Assembly (NCBI GenBank): GCA_036796755.1
Contig: DAIRCJ010000008.1
Location: 1 to 31,024, forward strand
DNA: 31,024 nucleotides
Reading direction: 5' to 3'
Origin: CALKMS01 sp036796755
GTDB taxonomy: Bacteria > Actinomycetota > Aquicultoria > SKW223 > CALKMS01
Made by a program: the position numbers and the translations under genes. Numbering within the stretch: the stretch's first letter is position 1; each line of letters begins with the position of its first letter. A model generated the notes under the pieces. The model did not search any database. It saw only the letters and a list, made by a program, of their open reading frames with translations, and was not told where the DNA came from. This document shows, in pieces, positions 6,274 through 12,903 of this stretch.

Positions 6274-7887
6274 ATGGAAAGCGAAACTCTTTATCGAAAA
6301 TGGAGACCCCAGAAGTTCTCTGAGGTAGTAGGCCAGAAGCATGTGGTTCAAACCCTGGTTAACGCCGTTGAAGCTGGGAGAATTTCCCATGCTTATTTAT
6401 TCACAGGCACCCGGGGAACCGGAAAAACCTCGGTTGCCCGCATCCTGGCCAAATCAATAAATTGTTTAGAGGGACCGACTGCCAATCCCTGTGAAAAATG
6501 CCCTCCCTGTCAGGAAATTAAAAACGGAAGCTTCCTTGATGTCATTGAAATAGACGCCGCTTCCAACCGCGGGATAGATGATGTCCGAGCCTTAAGGGAG
6601 CAGCTTTACTACTCTCCTTCTCAGGGTAAATACAAGGTTTACATAATTGACGAAGTTCATATGCTTACTCCTGAGGCCTCCAACGCTCTACTTAAAGTTC
6701 TTGAAGAACCGCCAGCTAAAACAGTTTTTGTTTTAGCCACCACTGAAGCCCATAAAGTCCTCCCCACTATTCTTTCCCGCTGTCAGCGTTTTGACTTTCG
6801 ACGCCTTGCTCCGGAAGAAGTTTTCAACCGCTTAAAGCAAGTAGCTAAAGAAGAAGGGATAAAAGCGGAGGAAAGTGCTTTATGGGCAATTTCCTCTTTC
6901 TCTCAGGGTTCTCTCCGTGACGCTCTGGTAATGCTGGAGCAAGGAGCTTTTTACTCTCCTGGGGGTCTCAAGGAAGAAGAGGTGCTTTTTCTTCTGGGAA
7001 AGTCTCCGGAAAAGATTCTGGAATCTTTAACCGATTTTCTTCTAAAAAATGATTTCTCAGGTTTTTTAAAGCTAACCGAGGAGCTCCATCTTAAAGGCTA
7101 TTCTTTTAAAAATCTCCTCAGCGAAATGCTTGATTATTTCTACTCCTTGCTTTTAAAGCAGGAGGCCGGAGTTGAGCCCAAAATCTATCCTTCGGCAAGC
7201 AACTTTGAAAACAAATTTCCCTCTTCCCTGATTGGAGAAGCAATGGAAGTGCTATCCGAAGCAGTTGCCGAACTGAGATACCAGGAAAACTCCTATCTTG
7301 TCTGGGAATCGGCTTTCTTTAAAATCTTTAAGCTTTTGGGCTTTCAGTTTGAAGAAAGGCCTCAACTTAAAAAAAACGGGGAAAAGAGGGAAGAAAAAGA
7401 CCTTAAGCCACTTCAAGAAAAAGAAGAGGTTTATTTTTCTTCCTTTGAAAGCCCAAGCTCTTCTCTGGAAAAGCCTTCTGTCTCGAGCAAAAAAGAAGCC
7501 GCTGAAAGCAGAAAACTGACCCAGAATTTTAACTGGGAAGAGGTTCTCAAAGAAGTTAAAAGCCAGAAGCCCAGCCTTTATTTTATGCTTTTAAATGCCC
7601 GATTTGTTTCTTTTGACGGCGAGACTATTTGCTTGAGTTTTAAACCAGAAAACCGCTTTCATTTTAAAGAAGTTTCTTCCCGCCCAAACTTGGACCGAAT
7701 TGAGAATATCTGCCAGAAGCTTGGCGGAAAAAAGATAAAAATTAAATGTCAGCTAAAAGAGGAAGTTAAAGAAGGGAAAGAAAAAATGGAGCCTGAAAAA
7801 GAAAAAATCACCCGCTTTTTAGAAGAATTTGAAGCCGAACCAGTTTCAAACTCGGAAAGGAAGGAGGGTAGCTATGAATCTGAATAA
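6274..7887 (+). CDS. dnaX: DNA polymerase III tau (and probably gamma) subunit
   Basis: DnaX is the clamp-loader ATPase of the replicative polymerase. The 537-aa protein has Walker A GTRGTGKTS at 45-53, the zinc cysteines C64, C73, C76 and C79, Walker B IIDEVHML with DEVH at 126-129, sensor 1 in ATTEAHKVLPTILSRC with the arginine finger R169, and sensor 2 GSLRDAL. Domain III ends near 365. A charged linker and a short C-terminal tau domain (about 415-500) follow. At codons 366-368 an A8 run contains the in-phase heptamer A AAA AAC (7371-7377); a -1 slip would end after nine more codons at 7406, giving a 377-aa gamma-like form. The gene starts at ATG 6274 behind AAGGATTAAGG. It overlaps ybaB by 14 nt. 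Confidence 0.97.
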   Translation: MESETLYRKWRPQKFSEVVGQKHVVQTLVNAVEAGRISHAYLFTGTRGTGKTSVARILAKSINCLEGPTANPCEKCPPCQEIKNGSFLDVIEIDAASNRGIDDVRALREQLYYSPSQGKYKVYIIDEVHMLTPEASNALLKVLEEPPAKTVFVLATTEAHKVLPTILSRCQRFDFRRLAPEEVFNRLKQVAKEEGIKAEESALWAISSFSQGSLRDALVMLEQGAFYSPGGLKEEEVLFLLGKSPEKILESLTDFLLKNDFSGFLKLTEELHLKGYSFKNLLSEMLDYFYSLLLKQEAGVEPKIYPSASNFENKFPSSLIGEAMEVLSEAVAELRYQENSYLVWESAFFKIFKLLGFQFEERPQLKKNGEKREEKDLKPLQEKEEVYFSSFESPSSSLEKPSVSSKKEAAESRKLTQNFNWEEVLKEVKSQKPSLYFMLLNARFVSFDGETICLSFKPENRFHFKEVSSRPNLDRIENICQKLGGKKIKIKCQLKEEVKEGKEKMEPEKEKITRFLEEFEAEPVSNSERKEGSYESE

Positions 7888-8182
7888 ACTCTTAAAGGAA
7901 GCCCAGAGAATGCAAAAGGAAGTTTTGAGAATCCAGGAAGAGCTGGCGAAGAAAAAAGTGGAAGTCACAGCTGGTGGAGGCGCCGTAAAGGTTGTAGTTA
8001 GCGGTTCTCAAGAGCCACTTGAGGTAAAAATTGAACCTGATATCCTCTCGGCCGAAGAAGTTGAAATGCTGGAAGACTTGATTCTGGCGGCTTTTCGCGA
8101 AGCTCTGGAAAAATCTAAAAAATTAGCCGAGGAGGAGCTGAAAAAAGTTCAGGGAGGATTAGGCCTGCCTGGTCTGTTCTAA
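7874..8182 (+). CDS. ybaB: YbaB/EbfC nucleoid-associated protein
   Basis: A small dimeric DNA-binding protein, nearly always encoded between dnaX and recR. The 102-aa product has the family pattern: an N-terminal helix beginning MNLNKLLKEAQRMQKEVLRIQ, a central GGGAVKVVVSGSQEPLEVKIEP sheet region, and a C-terminal helix ending with a GGLGLPGLF tail. The ATG at 7874 is chosen over an upstream in-frame start because AAGGAGG (7860-7866) is 7 nt ahead and the protein then begins as in relatives. It overlaps the dnaX 3' end, so translation is probably coupled. Confidence 0.94.
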   Translation: MNLNKLLKEAQRMQKEVLRIQEELAKKKVEVTAGGGAVKVVVSGSQEPLEVKIEPDILSAEEVEMLEDLILAAFREALEKSKKLAEEELKKVQGGLGLPGLF

Positions 8183-8184
8183 AA

Positions 8185-8790
8185 ATGGCTTTTTTCTCCC
8201 TCCCGCCAAGCCTCAAAAACTTAATTGAAGAGTTAGAAAAACTACCTGGAGTAGGTCCAAAAACCGCCCAGAGATTGGCTTACTACCTCCTTCATCAGGA
8301 CAAAGAAGAAGTAAAAAATTTGGCTAAAATTCTGGCGGAAGCAGTTGAAAGAACGGTTTTTTGTTCCCGTTGTTTTAACTTTGCCGAAGGAGAGCTCTGC
8401 CAAATTTGTCAGGACCTCGACCGCGACCAGACATTAATCTGCGTAGTTGAAGAGCCAAAAGATGTACTAGCCATAGAGAAAGCCCGCCAGTTTAACGGGG
8501 TTTATCATGTCCTTCAGGGATCAATTTCTCCCCTGGAAGGAAGAGGACCTGAAGACCTCAGGCTGGCCGAACTAGTAGAAAGGGTAAAAAAAGAAAAACC
8601 CAAAGAAGTCATTCTAGCAACCAACCCCAACCTTGAAGGAGAAGCTACCGCTCTTTATCTGGCTCGACTTTTAAAGCCTCTGGGAGTAAAGACCACTCGC
8701 CTGGCCAGCGGTCTCCCTCACGGTTCCGACCTTGACTTTGCTGACGAAATCACTTTAGGGCGAGCACTGGAAGGACGCCTAGAGATCTAG
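8185..8790 (+). CDS. recR: Recombination mediator protein RecR
   Basis: RecR works with RecF/RecO to load RecA on gapped DNA. The 201-aa protein has the N-terminal helix-hairpin-helix LPGVGPKTAQRLAYYLL (20-36), a zinc finger with C60, C63, C72 and C75, and a Toprim domain starting at LICVVEEPKD (84-93) and containing LATNPNLEGEATALYLA. The C-terminal Walker B-like end DEITLGRALEGR is typical. It follows ybaB by 2 nt, with no distinct ribosome site, so it likely depends on translation from ybaB. It is the last gene of the block. Confidence 0.97.
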   Translation: MAFFSLPPSLKNLIEELEKLPGVGPKTAQRLAYYLLHQDKEEVKNLAKILAEAVERTVFCSRCFNFAEGELCQICQDLDRDQTLICVVEEPKDVLAIEKARQFNGVYHVLQGSISPLEGRGPEDLRLAELVERVKKEKPKEVILATNPNLEGEATALYLARLLKPLGVKTTRLASGLPHGSDLDFADEITLGRALEGRLEI

Positions 8791-8831
8791 TTCCTTTTTG
8801 CTCTTTTAAATACTGATAATTGGCTTTAAAA

Positions 8832-8863
8832 AGGCAGGGAAAATTAAGCCCGCCTCCTTTTTG
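8832..8863 (+). terminator. Probable terminator after recR
   Basis: AGGC-A-GGG (8832-8839) pairs with CCC-GCCT (8849-8855), with one bulged base and an AT-rich loop, and is followed by CCTTTTTGG. It separates the recR block from the por promoter. Confidence 0.5.
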
Positions 8864-8901
8864 GCTCCTCCATCAACTTTAAAAGCTTAGCTTTAACCTG
8901 C

Positions 8902-8930
8902 TTGACAATAAAAATCGTTTTAGTTATTCT
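8902..8930 (+). promoter_or_regulatory. Promoter of the porGDAB operon
   Basis: A perfect -35 TTGACA (8902-8907), a 17-nt spacer and -10 TATTCT (8925-8930). Expected start is near 8937, about 34 nt before porG. Confidence 0.6.
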
Positions 8931-8970
8931 AACCCGAAGTTTTTAAAGGAAGGGTTTTTTAACAAAGTAG

Positions 8971-9549
8971 ATGCCTGGTTTGTGGGAGATAAGATGGCAT
9001 GGACGGGGAGGTCAAGGTGCGGTTACAGCCGCCAAGTTCCTGGCGGAAGTAGCTCTCTCTAAGGACTTTTATTTCCAGGCCTTTCCCGAGTATGGGGCAG
9101 AAAGAATGGGGGCGCCCATCCAAGCTTTCACCCGTGTGAGCAACTCTCCAATTTACATTAGAAGCGCCATAGAAAAACCTAACGTAATAGTTGTTTTGGA
9201 CCCCACTTTAATTGGCAGTGTTGATATTTTAGAAGGAGCAAGAAGCGACACCATTATCTTGGTCAACACCCCTCTTTCCCCAGCCGAGATTAAAAAAATG
9301 CTTAACTTAGAAGATAAGAAAAACAGGGTTCTTACTGTAGATGCTACTAAAATTGCCCTGGAAACTATTGGACGGCCTATTCCCAACACCCCCCTGGTAG
9401 GTGCCCTGGTTAAAGCTACCGGTTTATTTGCTCTGGAAGAAGTGATTGAAAGCCTAAGAGCCTCCTTTGGAAAGAAGTTTTCTGACGAAGTAGTTGAGGG
9501 AAACATTATGGCTGTTAAAAGAGCCTACGAGGAGGTTAAAGAAGCTTAA
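8971..9549 (+). CDS. porG: 2-oxoacid (pyruvate):ferredoxin oxidoreductase, gamma subunit
   Basis: This is the gamma subunit of a four-subunit enzyme that interconverts pyruvate plus CoA and acetyl-CoA plus CO2 with ferredoxin as electron carrier. The 192-aa protein opens with the family signature EIRWHGRGGQGAVTAAKFLAE and has FPEYGAERMGAPIQAFTRVS near residues 38-57, followed by a Rossmann-like core and NTPLVGALVKATGLF. The ATG at 8971 has only a distant purine-rich stretch (AAAGGAAGGG) upstream. It overlaps porD by one base (TAATG). Gene order gamma-delta-alpha-beta is that of archaeal and thermophilic-bacterial pyruvate synthases. Pyruvate is the most likely substrate, although related enzymes act on 2-oxoisovalerate or 2-oxoglutarate. 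Confidence 0.93.
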   Translation: MPGLWEIRWHGRGGQGAVTAAKFLAEVALSKDFYFQAFPEYGAERMGAPIQAFTRVSNSPIYIRSAIEKPNVIVVLDPTLIGSVDILEGARSDTIILVNTPLSPAEIKKMLNLEDKKNRVLTVDATKIALETIGRPIPNTPLVGALVKATGLFALEEVIESLRASFGKKFSDEVVEGNIMAVKRAYEEVKEA

Positions 9550-9863
9550 TGAAATGGGAAATTAAGAAAATTAAAGAATGGAAATATTATGAACATCCTC
9601 AGGGAGCAACAATTCTGGAAGCAGGAAACTCCCTTTCCTATCAAACGGGAAGCTGGCGAACCTTTCGCCCCCGCTGGCTGGAAGAAAAGTGCACTCACTG
9701 CCTCTACTGTTTTATTTACTGCCCGGATGCGGCTGTCAAAGTCAGCAAGGAAAAATTTGCCGGGTTTGATTATGAACATTGTAAGGGCTGCGGGATTTGT
9801 GCCGCCGAATGCCCAAGGGAAGCCATTGAAATGATTGAGGAGCGAGAAGCCGATGGCAATTAA
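9549..9863 (+). CDS. porD: 2-oxoacid (pyruvate):ferredoxin oxidoreductase, delta subunit
   Basis: The ferredoxin-like subunit carries electrons from the thiamine diphosphate site to external ferredoxin. The 104-aa protein has two complete 4Fe-4S motifs: C48, C51, C54 and C58, each set followed by Pro, and C78, C81, C84 and C88. The N-terminal part contains the GSWRTFRPRWLEEKC stretch common to PorD proteins. Start and stop are tightly coupled to neighbours: its ATG overlaps the porG stop, and its end overlaps the start of porA by 11 nt. Confidence 0.94.
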   Translation: MKWEIKKIKEWKYYEHPQGATILEAGNSLSYQTGSWRTFRPRWLEEKCTHCLYCFIYCPDAAVKVSKEKFAGFDYEHCKGCGICAAECPREAIEMIEEREADGN

Positions 9864-11046
9864 AGGAAGAGTTGCTGCTCTAACTGCCAACATTGCCTGC
9901 GCTCAAGCTATGAGACAAATTAATCCTGATGTGGTTCCCGCTTATCCTATCACTCCTCAAACCACCATTATGGAAGAGTTTTCTAATTATGTAGCCGAAG
10001 GATTGGTCAATACCTGCCTGATTAGAGTAGAAAGCGAACACTCAGCTATGAGCGCCGCTATTGGCGCTTCAGCAGCTGGGGCCCGGGTCATCACCGCCAC
10101 TTCTTCCCAAGGGCTGGCTTTGATGTGGGAGATGCTTTACATTGCTTCCGGCTTGCGCCTGCCTATTGTGATGCAAAATGTAAACCGAGCTCTTTCGGCT
10201 CCCATTAACATTCACTGCGACCATAGTGACAGTATGGGAGCTCGGGATGCCGGCTGGATTCAACTTTTTTCCGAAAACGCTCAGGAAGCCTACGACAATA
10301 CTATTCAGGCAGTGAAAATCGCTGAAGATATGAGGGTAAGGCTCCCAGTTATGGTTCTTTACGACGGCTTTATTGTCTCCCACGCCCTTGATCGGGTTGA
10401 ACTTCTTGATGACCGGGTGGTAAAAGACTTTGTCGGCGATTTTAAGCCGGTCTATCCCCTTTTAGACCCGGATAACCCGGTCACCATCGGACCTTTTGAT
10501 AGCCTCAATGGCTACTACTTCGAGTTTAAAAGAATGCAGGAAGAAGTGATGAAAAGGGCTAAAAGCGTGGTGCTAAAAGTTGGCGAAGAATTTAAAAAAA
10601 TCAGTGGTCGGTCTTACGGGTTGTTTGAAACCTACCAGCTGGAAGAGGCTGATTTTGCTTTAGTAATACTTGGCTCAGCAGCTGGAACTGCCCGGGTAGC
10701 CTTAGAAAGCCTCCGCCAACAGGGTATTAAAGTTGGTCTTATAAAGCTCAGGGTTTTCCGCCCTTTTCCTTATGAAGAAATAGCTAAAGCCTTAAGCAAG
10801 GTAAAAGCGGTAGCTGTTCTTGACCGCTCAATGTCCTTAGGTGCCCAGGGTGGACCGGTTTTCTTAGAAGTCTGTACTGCCCTTTACAACTCCGAGCTTC
10901 ACCCGCCAGTGGTTAATTATATTTACGGTCTGGGAGGAAGAGACATTGAACCGGCTCACTTCTTAAAAGTTGTTTCTGACCTTGAGGACTTGGTTGAAGA
11001 AGGAAAAAAGGAAATGGCGGTTAAATACCTGAATTTGAGGGAATGA
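9853..11046 (+). CDS. porA: 2-oxoacid (pyruvate):ferredoxin oxidoreductase, alpha subunit
   Basis: The alpha subunit contributes the pyrimidine-side thiamine diphosphate domain and the dimer interface. The 397-aa protein shows AYPITPQTTIMEEFSNYVA, the catalytic-site RVESEHSAMSAAIGASAAGAR, TSSQGLALMWEMLYIASG, and INIHCDHSDSMGARDAGWIQ, which is the usual pyruvate-type variant. The C-terminal transketolase-like domain includes LGSAAGTARVALE and a VLDRSMSLGAQGGP segment. The start is ATG 9853, behind GAGGAG; a TTG 18 nt earlier also lies in frame but suits the ribosome site less. Its end overlaps porB in ATGA. Confidence 0.95.
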   Translation: MAIKGRVAALTANIACAQAMRQINPDVVPAYPITPQTTIMEEFSNYVAEGLVNTCLIRVESEHSAMSAAIGASAAGARVITATSSQGLALMWEMLYIASGLRLPIVMQNVNRALSAPINIHCDHSDSMGARDAGWIQLFSENAQEAYDNTIQAVKIAEDMRVRLPVMVLYDGFIVSHALDRVELLDDRVVKDFVGDFKPVYPLLDPDNPVTIGPFDSLNGYYFEFKRMQEEVMKRAKSVVLKVGEEFKKISGRSYGLFETYQLEEADFALVILGSAAGTARVALESLRQQGIKVGLIKLRVFRPFPYEEIAKALSKVKAVAVLDRSMSLGAQGGPVFLEVCTALYNSELHPPVVNYIYGLGGRDIEPAHFLKVVSDLEDLVEEGKKEMAVKYLNLRE

Positions 11047-11966
11047 TGGCAAACTTAAAAGAGCTTTCCAAAAAGAAAGAAGGACTGGTAGGGGGACACC
11101 GCCTCTGTGCAGGCTGTGGTGAAGGCATAGCTGTTCGCCAGGTCCTTCTGGCTGCTCCCCGCCCTCTGGTCTGCGCTGTAGCTACTGGCTGCCTGGAAGT
11201 TTCAACCACCGTTTACCCCTACACCTCCTGGAATTGTTCGCTTATTCACACCGCCTTTGAAAATGCTGCCGCTACTTTAAGCGGGGTAGAAGCGGCTTTT
11301 GAAGTTTTAAAAGCCAGGGGAAAGGTAGAAAAAGATTTCCACTTCGTTGCCTTTGGAGGAGATGGAGGAACCTACGACATTGGCTTGCAATCCCTTTCAG
11401 GGGTACTGGAAAGAGGCCACCGGATGCTCTATGTCTGTCTGGATAATGGAGCCTATATGAATACCGGAATTCAACGCTCCAGTGCTACTCCTCTCGGTGC
11501 TTGGACCACCACCACTCCGATCGGAAAAAAAGAACCTGGCAAGTTAGAATGGCGAAAAAACCTAACAGCCATTGCTGCTGCTCACAATGGAACTTATGTT
11601 GCTCAGGCAACCATTTCTCATTGGAAAGACCTGGCTCAAAAAGTGGAAAAAGCTTTTACCCACCCCGGACCTTCTTTTATCAACATCCTGGCTCCTTGCC
11701 CCCGCGGCTGGCGAACTAAGGAATCTCAAACGGTAAAAATAGCTCGCCTAGCAGTGGAAACTTGCTACTGGCCTCTTTTTGAGGTGGAAAATGGAAAATG
11801 GCAGATTACGGTCAAACCGCGAGAAAAGAAGCCAGTTGAGGAGTGGCTCAAGCTTCAAGGAAGATTTAAGCATCTCTTCAAAGAGGAAAACCGGGAAATT
11901 ATAGAAAAAATCCAGCAACATCTGGATGCTGAATGGGAAAAACTTCTGGCTCTTTCCTCACTTTAA
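11043..11966 (+). CDS. porB: 2-oxoacid (pyruvate):ferredoxin oxidoreductase, beta subunit
   Basis: The beta subunit binds thiamine diphosphate and the proximal 4Fe-4S cluster. In the 307-aa protein, HRLCAGCGEG supplies two cluster cysteines, with a third in AVATGCLEV, and a C-terminal cysteine follows in LAPCPRGW. The cofactor motif is GDGGTYDIGLQ...DNGAYMNTGIQRSS. ATTPLGAWTT-like text after it (SATPLGAWTTTTP) is typical of pyruvate enzymes. Two start codons lie in tandem (11043 and 11046), the first overlapping the porA stop. A weak inverted repeat, GCTTAA-CCT-TTAAGC (11971-11985), follows the gene but lacks a T-tract. Confidence 0.95.
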   Translation: MMANLKELSKKKEGLVGGHRLCAGCGEGIAVRQVLLAAPRPLVCAVATGCLEVSTTVYPYTSWNCSLIHTAFENAAATLSGVEAAFEVLKARGKVEKDFHFVAFGGDGGTYDIGLQSLSGVLERGHRMLYVCLDNGAYMNTGIQRSSATPLGAWTTTTPIGKKEPGKLEWRKNLTAIAAAHNGTYVAQATISHWKDLAQKVEKAFTHPGPSFINILAPCPRGWRTKESQTVKIARLAVETCYWPLFEVENGKWQITVKPREKKPVEEWLKLQGRFKHLFKEENREIIEKIQQHLDAEWEKLLALSSL

Positions 11967-12063
11967 AAGCGCTTAACCTTTAAGCTTCCTTTATCCCTTA
12001 AATTTTTCTCTTCTCTTTTATTTGCTTTTATACTAAAATCATATCGTAAACGAGGGGGATAGA

Positions 12064-12903
12064 ATGAAAAAAAAGGTATTTTTTATAACAGTTTGGATAG
12101 CCCTGATTTTTTTTGCCGCCTGCGCCCCCCAAAAGAAAAAGACGGAAGTCAAGCCAACGACCCCAATCAAAATTGCAGGCTCGGGAACCTGCCGACCCTT
12201 GATGGAAATCTTAATCCGTGCATACTCAAAACTTCATCCTGAAATAAAATTTAAGTTTCTCCCGATTACCCATTCTAAAGGAGGGGTTGAAGGGGTAGCT
12301 CAAGGCTTACTGGATATTGGACTGGTTTCCCGGGAACTTAAACCAGAAGAAAAAGCTCTGGGAGTAACTTACCTTCTCCTTTCTAATGACGGGCTGGTTA
12401 TAGCCACCCACCCGTCGATCAAAATTAAAAACTTATCCACCCAACAGGTAAAAGACATTTATAGCGGAAAGATTAAAAAATGGAAGGAATTAGGGGGTCC
12501 AAATGTTCCAATAATAGTTATGGACCGCAATGAAGACGAATCCGCTAAAATCATCCTCCGCCAGTATGTCTTAGGTAAATCCCTAACCGTAACTAAAAAA
12601 GCCTCCATTATGTACTATGAAAGCGATATGGTTAAAGCTCTGGAAAGAACCCCTTATAGTATTGGCTACCTTTCTTTCGGCTATGCTATCTCTAAAAAGT
12701 TGCCTTTAAACATCCTCAGCTTAGACGGGGTTAAACCTTCAGTTGCCAGTATCTTAAATGGTCAATACCGAGTTGTCCGACCAATGGGCATTGTTTACAA
12801 AAACCCTTCAGGTCCGGTTAAAAATCTGATTGAATTTCTTTCCAGTCCGGAGGCAAAAGAAATAATGATTAAAAATGGCTTCGCTCCTTCTCAGGCTAAA
12901 TGA
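12064..12903 (+). CDS. PstS-like periplasmic substrate-binding lipoprotein
   Basis: This 279-aa secreted lipoprotein has a Lys-rich start, a hydrophobic core and the lipobox FAAC, with the lipidated Cys near residue 21. The mature part is a type 2 periplasmic-binding domain of the phosphate (PstS) kind: IKIAGSGTCRPLMEILIRAY, the GVAQGLLDIGLVSREL switch, LSTQQVKDIYSGKIKKWKELGG and the DESAKIILRQYVLG segment are all typical. No pstC, pstA or pstB follows; instead the stop overlaps the start of a membrane HD-GYP receptor (ATGA). I infer that it serves as the ligand sensor for that receptor and not as a transporter component. Start ATG 12064 follows GAGGGGGAT. Confidence 0.85.
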   Translation: MKKKVFFITVWIALIFFAACAPQKKKTEVKPTTPIKIAGSGTCRPLMEILIRAYSKLHPEIKFKFLPITHSKGGVEGVAQGLLDIGLVSRELKPEEKALGVTYLLLSNDGLVIATHPSIKIKNLSTQQVKDIYSGKIKKWKELGGPNVPIIVMDRNEDESAKIILRQYVLGKSLTVTKKASIMYYESDMVKALERTPYSIGYLSFGYAISKKLPLNILSLDGVKPSVASILNGQYRVVRPMGIVYKNPSGPVKNLIEFLSSPEAKEIMIKNGFAPSQAK

